Below are positions 20,732 through 33,699 of a DNA stretch of 64,000 bases, one piece after another. The position numbers and the translations under genes were made by a program. Position 1 is the stretch's first letter. Each line of letters starts with the position of its first letter. The notes under the pieces are model-generated. The model saw nothing but the letters and a program-made list of their open reading frames with translations. It did not search any database and had not been told where the DNA came from. Source of the stretch: Ailanthus altissimus. Taxonomy: Eukaryota; Streptophyta; Magnoliopsida; Sapindales; Simaroubaceae. The stretch covers positions 12,879,501 through 12,943,500 of the forward strand of contig OX327697.1 of the NCBI GenBank assembly GCA_946807835.1, written 5' to 3'.

Positions 20732-23700
20732 ATGGCAGAGGTGACGGCTGGTAGCAGCAGCGGCAGCGGAGAGCTGACGCCGGAAGAGGAGAGGGTCTTG
20801 ATAAGAGACATTGCAATGGCGGCCGAAGCTTCTAGCAAGGAAGGCGATACCTTTTATCTCATCAATCAAAGGCTTCTCCTCTCTCTCTATTTCTCCTGCT
20901 GTTTTTATTTTTTGAAGGGAATTTACTGACTTAATGTTAAATTTGAAGTAGAGTTGTTTCATATTTACTAAACAAAATGATTAAATAGTTGAAATGTTAA
21001 CAGCTTTCGCATATTGGAAATGTTCAGTCTTGTATAGTTATAGTATTATATATGAAACTTAGTTTGTTATATGCCTTAGTTAAAGTTGTCTGTTCTCTTC
21101 AAGGAAAAGTTTTCAGTATTGCGGGTGAAGTATATCCGACTAGTAAAACATTGCTATGTTTGGACTTATTTATGCTGTTATAGGTAGTTTTATGTATGAA
21201 AATTTATACATGTTATGAATTTTTTGTATGGATTTGGCTAGTTGTAAAATTTGTTTCCCCTTGTTGAAGAAAGGTGTACCATGTAATTACCGCTCTAAAG
21301 TTAAATGTATACATAATAGGATTTTATTGGACGGGGTGAATCTGATGTGGTATACCCATTCTGCTAAAGAATTTTACCATTGGCTGAGGCCAGATTTTGT
21401 AACCCTGATATGATTATAATGATATGAATATTAAGCTTGATTCCAACTTGCTGAGCTGAGGTAGCGTCAATTTTAATGTTGTAAGTGGTTTGCTTATATG
21501 TATTTAATGTATTCCTTGTTGGTTCATGACAGATGGTGGCAACATTGGATTGATTATGTGAACCAAGAGCAGCCAAATAATACAAATGATGGATTGTCTA
21601 TGTTGGAACTCTGCAATTTGGCTGGTTCAAGTATGTTGAAGAGGCCTTCTAGTATTGATAATTCTGATTTGGTAAATGATGCGGCATTGGAGGTCTCTGG
21701 TCATGGGGTTGAAATTTTGGATACTTTACTGGAAGGCCGTGATTATGTATTGCTTCCACAAGAAGTCTGGAAGCGACTGTATTCATGGTGAGTTATTATA
21801 ATATATAGGAAAATGATGCTGGATGCCATGATGCCCTTCTATTTTGTTCTCATTTGTCCTTCTCTAAGTTCACGTCAGCATATAATTCTTGTTCAAGGCA
21901 AAAGTAGAATGAGGAATTTGTACAACATCTTAAACATAATAAAATTTGTCCAATGGAGATCAACATGACATCTGAAAGTCCTATTAGCATTTTGAAAAAA
22001 ATCTAAAATTTGTAATCTTGGTTACTTGCTAATAAAAACATAGTACATCTTTTGGGGTTTATGAGCAGTAGAAGTCTTACTTAGTCCAGGGCCCTTCAGA
22101 AGCTTTCCTTAGAGATTTCTCGTGAATCTGAAGTAATATGAAGTTTGGATGACTGTATTCAGAAACGATCGATTTGGTTTTATGCTGTTTTGTCTTTTTT
22201 CCCCCTCTCTTTATTTTCTGTGTTATTTTTTTTGTTATCTTTATACTTATTACTTATAAGGTTGGAAGATACTGCTAGAATTGGATAACAGTGAGGCAGT
22301 TCTGTCATTTTGTTGTTGTTTGATTGTCAAGCATTAGGCGAATCATTGGTCTCTATTGCGTTTAGGTATGGAGGTGGCCCTACATTGCCAAGGAAAGTAA
22401 TCAGTTCAGGTCTCTCTCAGACAGAATTGGCTGTAGAGGTGTATCCTCTGCGCCTTCAACTTGTGATGCCTAAAGGTGATCATTCCACCATAAGAATAAG
22501 CAAAAAGGTATAGCCTGCAAGTAGGTTTTCATATTAGCACTTCTTCAGCTTTGGATTCTCCCTCTTGATTTTAGGTATAAACTGAAGCATTTAAGTACTT
22601 CGCTTGTCTGAAGATTAAACCATTTTGAGCAGGAAAGCATTGGAGAACTTCATCGAAGAGCTTGCAATATCTTTGATCTTAATTTGGATCAAGTAAAATT
22701 TATATGCACCAACAACTTCTTTTAATTTAATGTTTTTCTTTTAAGCTCTTTATTCCTGAGAGATCTTTCTTGTCTAGTATTTAATATTCATAATTGTTTT
22801 TTTTTTTTGGCAGGTCTACATTTGGGATTACTATGGTCGTCGAAAGCATGCTTTGATGAATGACATGGATAAAACACTCGATGATGCCAACATACAGATG
22901 GATCAGGATGTAGGTTTCTTAATGCTGCACCACTTATTATCATTTTCTGAATAAAATTTCTTTTAACCAGTAGAGTTCGCTGTAGATTTTTTTATTTAAC
23001 TACGTTGATTCCTAGGTGTAGTTGGTGCCTATATGTTCATTTTATTTTATCTTTTAAATGTTGTCATTCTCTTTTTCCTTTTTTACATAAATTACATGCC
23101 TAAGTCAGGACTTATATTAACTGATTGCACTTATTCTAGGAGTTCATTTTATTTCAGAGACTATGAAGTTTTTTCAAAACCATAAAATCTTCTATACACT
23201 AAGAATATAAGATAATGCAGTCTTGCGTTTTCAAGGTGACAAATATATCCATGCTTTTCAAGTCTTTGGATGCTTTCATAACTAATGGTTTGTCTTTTGA
23301 AAGTTCAATTGAATAACCAATATCAGTTTGAGATGATTTGGGTATTCACATTTAAAACTTTTGTTTTTACAATGGTCAATAATGAAGATCACCCAATGTT
23401 TGCTTGGCTTATTTGGACAAATATATTGGTCAAAACTGCCTAGGTTTCTTGTGATTGTCCTGTAACAACTTAAAATATTCATGATGCTATGTGATTGGTG
23501 AAGTTTGAAATCTTATAGATGTGCTTTTATGGTAGTAAAGTACATAGTGGATTTGTTGGTAGTTGAAATGGTTTAGTTGGATTGATCACTATTGTACATC
23601 AACATTGTGATATGTGGACGACTTCTTGGCTATCATTTGCGAGTAGAGAAAGTCTTAAGTGGGATGGATGTACCATGTCATTTGTAAATCCATCCAATAA

Positions 23701-26700
23701 AATCTTTTGATGTACATTCATTTTGAAATTGACTCTTGTGGATGATGTTTTAATTCATTGCTTTAGGTATAGGAGAAAATACAAAATATATATATAATCT
23801 TGTTTCCAAGTACAAAGAAGAAATCAAGGAGAATAAAAAGGACAAAAAAATCTGACCTATCCAAAATGCACCCAAATCTTGCTTTCCTATTTCTAATAGC
23901 TAACTAAAATATAAATACAAAACTATAATCAAGAAGGATATATACAAATTTGAATATTCTAAAATTGCCCCTCAAGTTGGTTTAAAGGTATATTCTTCCC
24001 CAGCTTTCATGTAATAAACTTCAACATAGGGCTACACGAAGGGTGTACATATTTTTCTTGTACCATTCTTTTATTTAATAAAATGTCTATCAACCTCAAT
24101 ATGCTTGGTTTGGTTATGATGAACTGGATTGTGAGCAACGTTAATAGCAACATTGTTGTCACAATAAAGTCTCGGAGGTTCTTCTTTTTGAACATAATTC
24201 TTTTAAAAGAATCTTGGTCCATAGGAGTTCCCTTTAGCCATTGCCCTAAACTCAAATTCTGTGCTTGACCTCACCATCATAGATTTTTTTTTTTCCTTCG
24301 CCAAGTGACCAAATTACCTCTTATGAAAGTCCAATGTGACACTTTAATCATACATCAGTGCAGCATTACCAAGGTGAGAATAAGCCTCTATAACCGCCAC
24401 CCATAAATCCCTTGCTGTTGGTAAGAAAAGATGAGCTTGACTATTGTCTAGCTCCTTTGAGTTAATGACATGAAATAATCTTAGAGTTCTAGCATCCCAA
24501 GCCTTATATCCTGGGCGATCAATCTCTGTTGCCTCAACAAAGCGATCAAGATAACTGATTTTTCCCTTGCCTTTAATGAACAACTTCATTGGTCGGGTCC
24601 ATTGCAAGAAATTTTGGGCATTTAACTTGTGAGTTGTTATTTGCAGGGAGGGGCCATCATCACTGTTATGGGTCTGCTACTTCCAGGAAGATGTACCAGA
24701 ATCATTTTCTTGCGATTTAGTCTCTTTACCAACTTGTGGGTTGGTTTCTTGACTGTTTAGAGACATGTCTGGAAAATTTTACATAGAGGAAATCAAGGAG
24801 AATAAAAAGGAAAAAAAATCTTACTTTCCTTTTTCCAAATAGTCAACTAAAATGTAAAAACATAAACTATAATAAGAAAGGATATTTCCAAATCTGAATA
24901 TTCTAACAGACTCATCATAGTATTGATAATGATAATGAGAGAGATAATTTGAAATATGTGGCTTGGTTTTATTGGATGGTTCCATTGGGACCATCCAATC
25001 TAAGACTTTCTTGACCTGACTAATTCAAATGGGGAAAGAAGAAAATAAGAAGGTATGCTTGTTTCAGAGCAGTTTTATTTTCAGGTACTCGCACCTATGT
25101 GAATCCTTTTTCTGCTTCTTGGTGCAGAGTGGCTGTATCATGTATTTTCTATTATTTTGTTGTGTGTAGGACTTGTATTTGAGTGATGATTTCTAATTGA
25201 TAATAACTGGTGTCCAATGTGCAAACTTCAATTGTCTTCTATTATGGCTAATGTTTTAAATTGAACTATGAATGCAATAGCCGTGGGATTAGTCCATGTG
25301 AGGTCAATTGAATGGGCACACAAAATGAGACTATAAAAGAAAATGACAATCACTGTACTCAAACAAATACACATACAAGAAGTAAGTAGAATAACATAGA
25401 TATAGCCTAAATCCTAAAAGAGAATTAGCAATTCTTTTCCATCTTTGTTGTCATTTGTTGGTAGTTTCAGGTCATCTTCTAACATAATTTTCTTTTCTTC
25501 TGTACTCATTTACAACAGATTCTGGTGGAGGTCCTTGACAATGTCAATGGTACTGATTGTATGAGCTCTATTCAGGAAAATGGATTTGCGGAGGAGAAAG
25601 ATACTTCTGTTCTTGTAGAGCCTTCTAAGTCAAGCTTATCAATTGCAGGAGGTTGGTCTGCTAGCAAAGGTGCTTCCAGAAGCCACAACACAGAGATTTC
25701 ACCAAGTTCAAACCTGACATCTGCCAGAGAGTCGGATAATACATATGGGGCCAGTGGTGTTAGTACAAGAGGAGCTACAGCTGGTCTGACTGGGTTGCTG
25801 AACCTTGGGAATACTTGTTTTATGAATAGTGCGATTCAGTGCCTTGTTCATACACCGGAATTTGCTAAGTATTTTCGGGAAGATTATCGTCAAGAGATAA
25901 ATTGGCAGAACCCATTGGGCATGGTTGTAAGTTTCCAACATCATATACATAGAGTAGTTAAACTATTATTTCGAAGCATGATTTGATAGCCCTCCGAGAC
26001 TCTGCTTGGACCAAGAATTTGGTAATTGAAAGACCATTTGTCAAATTTTCTTAATGTTGTAGTCTTTGTTTGCTTCCAAATTCTATTCTTTTATGCCATG
26101 CAACATCTAACTCAACGTGTCGTTGAACTGAGATTTTGTTATTAGTTTGATACTTCTATGTGCTATCATATTCACATGCCCAATATTTTGACTGCTTCTT
26201 GTTGTCTGTTATATTTGTTTCAACTGAATCTGATGAATATTTGTTGTGCTTGTATTATTTGTTGAACTGGGTTGGGGAATTTTTATTTATACTAGGATGG
26301 TGATGGTTGAATTATACCCAATGCTATCGTGGGTGTCTCATACAAAGATGTTGAAGTGTGGGTCTGGTAGAATGCTTAAGCATAAAATCATATAAATAGA
26401 TTTAATCTTAAGTGTAACACATTCGTTCCTGGTCCTCACTTTTTTGTTTGTACTTGTATTAATCCTAAAAGTTTTAGATATTCTTTATAGACATTGAGTT
26501 TGTGAATTCGCCCAGTTTCATGGTGCAGAAATTTGAGGACTGGATAGCCAAACAAAAAAAAAAAACCTAGTAGATGTAGTTTGAAAGGCATGTCATTGTT
26601 TGAGATTAAAGGCTATTGTTGATCCCTTATCTATTAGTTTAGTTTTGGATTCAAACAAAAATTTAATGTGGTATTCATTGATGATAACAAACCTGATGGT

Positions 26701-29700
26701 TTAAACTATTAGCTGGAGAAGCCTAACTAATATGAGTAACCTTACAATATATAAACTGATATGAGATTCATTGATGATAACAGAACTATAAAACATTAAA
26801 TCATATACTGTTGGAAAACAGAGCTGAGCATTTATGTGGTGCTAAAATTTGTTAACTAAGTTGGTAGGTTCTAGTCGATTGTTGGGTAATGCTATTGAGT
26901 GAACTTTATGGGCATCAAAAGAGATTCTTGAGACATCTTTATATGCCTTTGATGGTAGCTGATATGTATAATTGTTTTCTTGTTCAATCTATTTGTTGCA
27001 TGAATTTTTGCATCCGCTCTTGTCGTTTTGTATGAGTTTACTATTGCTGTGTTATAATTATACTGATTTAAAGTGGTATTTATATAGGGTGAACTAGCTG
27101 TAGCATTTGGTGAATTGCTACGTAAGCTGTGGGCACCGGGGCGAACACCAGTTGCTCCACGACCATTTAAAACAAAGCTTGCTCGCTTTGCACCTCAGTT
27201 TAGTGGATACAATCAACATGATTCTCAGGTTTATGATGTCATGTGTTTAACTGCTTCATTGGATTTCATACAGCTGCATGAGGCAAATGTTTTACATTTA
27301 TTTCAGGAGCTTTTGGCATTTCTGCTAGATGGTCTTCATGAAGATCTGAATCGTGTCAAACTCAAACCGTATATAAAATCTAGAGATGCAGATGGCCGAC
27401 CAGATGAAGAAGTTGCTGATGAATATTGGGCAAATCACATTGCAAGGAACGATTCAATAATTGTTGATGTTTGCCAAGTAAGTATTGTGCCAATGATACA
27501 TCAATATCTACCCCAATTTTCTCCTTCTCTCATTGTTCGTATATTCTTTCTAAATTCTTCTGCCAAAATTTTTGTGATTGAGTTTTTCAGATTGTTCACT
27601 AAGACCAAATACTTGATGCAGATACTCTCAAGATAATTCTGGATTGATAATTAAGAAAATATGGTTAAATTTTGATTTGTCCAAATTGTTCACACTTGTA
27701 AAGCAAAACACTGATCTATTATCTTACAGCAGAATTCTCATTATGACATCTACTTACCAAATATGTGATTATGATTGGTAGTATTGCTGTTTGCTTGAGG
27801 TTTTATCTCTGTTATTTTTTTTCTCCTCTTCAAATCATTGTTTTGTTATATAGTTTTTGTTTTGTTCCTGCCGCTGTTGTTCATATTATTAAAATTTCTC
27901 CTATTATTTACCTGCCTGCAACTAATGATTAGATTATTGAACTCATTTCCTTACTTTTATGTCTGTGATTTCTGTATGAAAGGGCCAATACAAATCAACT
28001 TTGGTTTGTCCTGTATGTAATAAAGTTTCGGTCACATTTGATCCTTTCATGTACCTTTCCTTGCCACTCCAAGCTACCACGACCCGCACTATGACGGTAA
28101 CAGTTGTCACTAGTGACGGAAGTGCACTTCCATCTACTTGTACTGTTACTGTTCCGAAGCAGGGACGCTGCAGGGACTTGATCCAAGCACTCAGCAATAG
28201 TTGTTCCTTGAAGCAAAGTGAGGAGCTTAAGCTTGCAGAGGTTTGTAGCATTAATCACTTTTCACTCTTTATGTTTGTGGGGCCACACATTGGTGTTTAT
28301 TGAGTTAAGTTATTTAATTGTTGTTCGCAGATACAAAACCATTTGATCCAAAGATTTTTGGATGATCCTTTAATATCATTATCCACAATTAAAGATGACG
28401 ATCACCTTGCTGCCTACAAGGTTCCAAAGCTGGTGAAGAATTCAGTATTCCTTCAATTGATACACCGTCACCAGGAATGGTAAGTTTAGCTTGCTATAGT
28501 TACATTCAGTAGTTATATTTAAAATAGGTGCATTCCCCTAGATTCGCCCTTGTTAATTCTTAAACTCTTTTTAGTTGATTGTTTCATTTGCTTTTATGAT
28601 CACCCTAGAGAATCAAAGACCCATAGTTTTGTTATTTTTGTTTCCCTAGTTAATTATTTCTCTTCAGATTGACACCCCACACCCATTACAATGGAAATGC
28701 TCCATGGAGTTATTTGTTGCTATTTTATAGAGCTATATAGCAGGATGCTTCTAATTCACTGAAATTTTTCGGATTGCTGGTTAGGGAAACTGGTGGTGCA
28801 CAAACCATTTCGCAATGTAAAGCTTATGGAACACCTCTTCTCTCATTAGTCTCATGTGATGATGTAATTACAAGAGGCAATATACAGACAATTGTTCACA
28901 AAGTGCTTTCACCTTGGCTAAAAATAGAGAGTCACATACATAAAGATATTTCAAATGCAAGCACCTCAGTGACGACAGTCGACCCATCCGGTGCCATCAG
29001 TTCCGGTGAAGCTTGTACTGACTCTTCCTCAAATGTAACAAATGAGGATGCTAGTAGTTCTAAAGCAGTGACATTGCCAAAACTATCTCTTCAATTGGTT
29101 GATGAAAGTAGTGTGTGCATTGACCTGTCTGTGGGGGAAGAGGAAACCATTAGACTTCCCTTGTCAAAAACGTCAATAGTAGTATATGTTGATTGGTCAC
29201 AGAAGCTTTTGGAGCAATACGATACCCATTTACTTGAGAACTTGCCAGAAGTGTTCAAATACGGGCCTGTAAACAAAAAAGCTCGTACTGAACCCCTCTC
29301 CTTGTATACCTGTCTGGAAGCATTCTTACGAGAAGAACCTCTAGTGCCTGAAGATATGTGGTTAGTGCATTTTCTTTCATATGCTCTTTCACTATAAGTG
29401 CATTTGTAACATAAACATGAGATGTAGGTATTGTTTATATGTATTATGCATTTTTGACTGATTCAGTTTGAATTTATGGTTTTCCGAACTATCCAGATAG
29501 CAATTGACAACTTCAAAACCGTGGAAGTTAGTATGCTACCTGGATCTTTTCCAAGTGTTTTTCTATAGTGGAACTATGAAAAAAGTTGTGATGATCAATG
29601 GTTAGTCTTGCATATGGATGATGAATTACACTTTGTCCAGTGCTCTGTGAGTGATATGGGAGATGGTGATCATTTTCTTGTTTCTGATTAACTTAAAATT

Positions 29701-30873
29701 TGCCAATAAATCTTTTTCCTGCTAAATTATAAATATTTTCTTGTAGATGACTTTCTTTTGTTGCTTAATGAGTTTTATTCTCATTTTTAATCTTTACCCT
29801 GTTCATATAAATATATATTGGGGATCGTAAAATCTTGTTGCTGCCAATCTCTGAATTATGAATGTCAGGCTTTCCATAAGTTTTTACTTGCTACTTCAGT
29901 GTATTGTAATCTAAAAGTTCTATATTTGATTGACATATACTCCAGTTTATTAATTTGACCTTTCAGAATGAGGTGCAGCTGCTTGCTGTTTAAGGGAAAT
30001 TGAGTTGCTTATTCATGTATATGTGATACAGGTACTGTCCTCAATGTAAAGAACGCAGGCAAGCAAGTAAAAAGCTTGATCTATGGAGGCTTCCAGAGGT
30101 TCTAGTCATTCATCTGAAGAGGTTCTCGTACAGCAGGTCAATGAAGCATAAGTTGGAAACCTTTGTTAACTTTCCCATTCATGACTTTGACTTAACAAAA
30201 TATGTAGCCAATAAAAACAACTCACAACGTCAACTCTATGAACTCTATGCCTTAACCAACCATTATGGTGGCATGGGTAGCGGGCACTACACTGCACATA
30301 TCAAGGTAAGTAGAAAGCTTCGTTTCTTAAAGAAGAATCTTTTCAGTTGCCCTTGAGTGGTGTAGTTACTGGATGGCATAATCTGTGTAATACTTTGTTA
30401 CTTAACGATTGGAGTTGTGCTGTTAGCTCTTCCTTGCTTGTTGAGCCCACTTTTACTTATTATTCTTGTTGAGGTCCGTACACTTATGGCAATGAGTACT
30501 GTGAAGTGTATTAGTTACTGTTTGTGGTTTGCAGGACCACGTTTCTGTAGCTTGTTTCCTTTACTAAAATTTTGTTTATTTGTTATAAAAGAAAAAGAAG
30601 TGTTCAGCAGATAGACCATTAACATTTGTCCAATTTGTAGTCAATCATTGTAACCTTGGCTTGTCTGACCTGATTTTTTATCATTTCTACAATGTGCAGC
30701 TTCTAGATGAAAACAGGTGGTACAACTTTGATGACAGTCACATATCACCCATAAATGAAGAAGATGTAAAGTCAGCCGCTGCATATGTCCTTTTTTACCG
30801 GAGGGTGAAGTCTGATGCCTCAAATAGCCATGTAGTGCAGACAGGTGCAGGTCATGAAAACAGTGTCACCTAG
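20732..30873 (+). CDS. UBP5: UBP5-like ubiquitin-specific protease (13 coding exons)
   Basis: This is a cysteine protease that removes ubiquitin from proteins; the Arabidopsis relative UBP5 is nuclear and linked to H2A deubiquitination. I resolved these exons: 20732-20871, 21533-21787, 22366-22507, 22633-22692, 22814-22909, 25519-25926, 27088-27228, 27307-27477, 27983-28240, 28331-28479, 28785-29360, 30032-30305, 30700-30873. They sum to 2844 nt, or 947 residues with no internal stop; plant UBP5 proteins are about 920 residues. The order is a DUSP domain (about residues 20-140, [11 protein letters not shown]), a Ub-like segment (about 155-240) and a USP core with the Cys box [16 protein letters not shown] (catalytic Cys331). 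The core also has zinc-ribbon CPVC and CPQC pairs and the His box [10 protein letters not shown] (His884), followed by WYNFDDS (Asp901). Phases match at every junction. Intron 1 needs a GC donor; all others are GT-AG. The gene looks intact. Confidence 0.95.
20872..21532 (+). other. UBP5 intron 1, apparent GC-AG intron
   Basis: The family sequence requires the exon junction inside the Arg codon before WWQ. Exon 2 supplies A+TGGTGG after the acceptor ...catgacag. Exon 1 therefore ends at 20871 with AG, and the intron begins GCTTCTCC instead of GT. No GT in exon 1 would restore the frame and the conserved residues. Reading through without splicing meets a stop at about 20927. GC-AG introns are a known minor class, but their donors usually resemble AG|GCAAGT, unlike this one. 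Confidence 0.75.
23801..24908 (-). mobile_element. Internally deleted Copia remnant, antisense in UBP5 intron 5
   Basis: Two related terminal segments flank the insert: about 23801-23964 and 24785-24908, both with 'aaatcaaggagaataaaaag' and ending in gaatattcta. Between them, read leftward, lie a gag start (ATG at 24766, with a stop soon after) and a gag stretch at 24344-24607 ([25 protein letters not shown]). A decayed RNase H end follows at about 24007-24255, then a purine tract whose plus strand reads 'gcccctcaagttgg' next to the left repeat. RT and integrase are gone. It lies entirely within the 2609-bp intron 5, opposite to UBP5 transcription. No target duplication was identified. Confidence 0.8.
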
Positions 30874-32330
30874 TGGTAAACTTCAAAAGGTAAGTTTATT
30901 CATCCTGTCAGAACTAACAATACTCAGACGTGTATGCAAACTATTCATTGTATTTGTTTACATTAAAAAACTGTAAAGTATGGGAGCGCTGGGCAAGTTT
31001 TTAAGCCTTGGCATAGGAAAGCTGAATTCGCATTTTAGTTGAAATATCACCATTGAAGTACATTATTAATTTTTTGAAAGATGATATATTGTTTTTGGTA
31101 ACATCAAGCTCCATGGGTACTAAAGGTTTATTTCTGGACAAGCAGGTTGCAGCTACTGTTTGGGTGGATGTTGAATGGAATCTTTTGGATGTTTAGGATC
31201 TTAACTTAAAATAGTATTTATTTTTCTATCATTATTATCAAATACGGAAATGACTCTAGAACGGAGCAAATTGATTCATTTACTAACAATTATCTTCTTT
31301 TTCAAGTTCACTAATTGCTCTGACCAGTAAATAGCTGGTGTTCTGGTGAGTCATTCTTCTTTGTTTTCAACTACACACTAGGTTGCTGGATTGTCAACCT
31401 TGGAAGGATTGGAATTGGCAAAGTGAACTTGGGTCCTGAGTAGCTGCATTGTTCCACTTGCTAATTATGGGATCTAAATTTCTCTGGGATGTATCATGTG
31501 TGATTAGTCAATGCCTATATATACACCTTCCCGTGCATAGAGATAGGCATAGTGGTTTTCTTTATGCTTGCGTTTGATGTCATTTTTATGCTAACTTCTC
31601 ATTTTTAACAATGCCTTTTTCCTTTCTTTTTTCCTTTGTTTCTTTTTCCTGTTATTGATGTGTGATTGTTATATACTGTCTTGATAGAAATAATAGTGAA
31701 TCATGTATGGTTGCACGCAAATTAGTAGAATTAAATAGTGTTGATGTCATGCGTGGTCTAAATGTCATTATGAATAGAAAGTAACAATGAAGAATTGTTC
31801 CTTGGCAGTTTCCGTGATAGTTTTATGGTTTTTATTTTAGAGGCTTCTAACAAATAGTGAGATACAACCTGCAATGAAAGCTCCTGGATTTGGATATACC
31901 AATCTAAGAATAAAAGAGACGATTTTCTTTATAGAAGACCCAGAATGCGATGTTTGTGGTTTTGTCAGCTTGGTTGTTAAGACGTACTTGTAATTTGTCA
32001 ATATCATCTGGTTGAGTTTCCTCGCATTTAGTATTATATCTTAATCTGTATCAGAGAAAACCTACTGCTGAAGCCTGCCACTATAATATGTCGCTTATCT
32101 TTTCATTCGTGTACAAAGAAGAGAATGTTCTGTAAGGGGTAAAAATGGAAAAGAAGCGGCTTGCATTTCAAGATTTTCCTGCTTTCTGGACTAGTTCTTC
32201 TACGTTTCATTTTTGTTTTCTTATCTCCTTGGACTCTGTACAGCCCATATATTGATATGATATAAACAAATTTATGATTGACGTATGCCAAGCAATAATC
32301 TTCACCTAAAAAAGTTTAGTTTTGAGAAAG
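30874..32330 (+). other. UBP5 3' flank: probable 3' UTR and intergenic DNA
   Basis: The stop codon at 30871-30873 is followed 16 bases later by a strong donor-like sequence, AAAAG|GTAAGT, at about 30890. A 3' UTR intron is therefore possible, with candidate acceptors such as the CAG near 31145. The polyadenylation site could not be fixed. No further gene is seen up to the AT-rich zone beginning near 32330. Confidence 0.4.
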
Positions 32331-33208
32331 TTAATGTATTTATCTGGTATTTATACTATATAAAGTACATAATATATATATTAGAAATATAAATTATAAA
32401 TTAATTGGATATTAAAAAATATTCAATAATAAATTTGAATTAATAAAAAATTCAATATTTACTTGCCTTTCATTAGGCTTGGTTTTAATTAATTTGGTGG
32501 ACTTTGATAGAATTTATTGAATTTGAAAAATAATAGAAAGAAATGATTTGATTTCTTATTTTTATTTTATGAATCGTGAAAATCATGAATGCAATAAAAT
32601 TAGATATAATTCTGAAATTTTTTAATATCCTTTCTCTGTAATGTCAGCTAGGAAGTAAATTAGCTTAAATTTTAAAGTAAGTTATAAATATTTATTAAAC
32701 GCTTCAGTTGTGCAGTTCTACGCATATGTTAATTAAGAAGGGAATAGGGATAATAAGATGAGGATTTCAATAATTTTGATATATATTTATTCAAAAAAAA
32801 CATTTTGATATATATTAATTAAGATTCACCAAAATAAATTTACAAATGACAATACTAGACGGAACAGACAGTTTTACACGGCTAAAGATGGCTATAGAGA
32901 TAATAAGATAGGAATTTTAATAATTATAATAAAAAAATGATAAAAATTAAAATAATATTAAATTTATAAAATTGAGATGTAAAATTTATATTTTAAAATA
33001 TAAGAGTTATAAAAATAAATGTTCAATTAACAATCCAAGACGGAACAGACAAACAACCGGGAATTATAGTTGTATTTTTCTAATATTTAATATTAAAGTC
33101 ACTGCTTGACATTGTCGGTCGTCATAGCATACGGTTTAGTAAAGTCTCTTAAACTGAAATGTTTTCGTAAAAAAATGAAGAAATTTGTAAAAAATAACGT
33201 GAAATATA
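32331..33208. repeat. AT-rich DNA with a diverged tandem duplication
   Basis: Very AT-rich. The word 'gacggaacagac' occurs near 32858 and 33038, and 'gataataagat' near 32749 and 32901, in the same order. This suggests an old duplication with a period of about 150-180 bp. No gene is seen. Confidence 0.5.
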
Positions 33209-33605
33209 TGTTAAAAAATTGAGGGGTGATGTAGAGTTGTAGTTAAAGTGAAATTGAAAAAATAATCAAAATAAAAAGTCAAACACAAGAGTTTACATAG
33301 TTCGACTTTTAACTTACGTCTACGGGTGTAGATAAAAGAATATTTTATTATTAAAAATGGAGAATACAAGTATTGTAGTATTTTAGCCTTACAACCTAAA
33401 ACTCCAATACACCAAATTCTCTCAAATCACTTAAAAACTCTCTCAAAATTGAATTAGGAATGAATTGCTAAACTCTCTCATTTATAAGAAAAGTTGAGCA
33501 AGTGGACAGCCAAGAAAAGGCTGTCCACTATAACAAATTTGTTGGCACCGTGTGCCAGCAAATTTGTTATGCAGCTGGCACACGGTGCCAGCTGCTGATA
33601 ATTCT
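33209..33605 (-). mobile_element. 3' LTR of the Tork-like Copia element
   Basis: It aligns along its length with 37753-38152 (shared 'gaggggtgat', 'cacaagagttta', 'aaaaatggagaatacaagtat', 'gagcaagtggacagccaaga', 'gcagctggca'). It starts TGTTA. Its inner border is next to a purine tract on the minus strand (plus 'cttccacttggagattt'), consistent with a 3' LTR of a minus-strand element. It contains palindromic GC-rich segments near 33541-33595. Confidence 0.9.
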
Positions 33606-33699
33606 TCCACTTGGAGATTTGATTGAGAATCAATCAAGTCTCCACACTATTCTTTCTTCTTCTTCAAAGTCATGTTGCCTACGTGTCTGCTAAGCCATG

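Noticed and set aside
20732..20929. A 65-codon protein from reading through UBP5 exon 1
   Set aside because: The residues after QR have no counterpart in the family. The next exon restores the DUSP domain in the correct phase, so this is intron sequence.
25708..25950. Minus-strand frame opposite UBP5 exon 6, with similar ones opposite exons 9 and 11
   Set aside because: They are shadows of the conserved UBP5 exons on the other strand.
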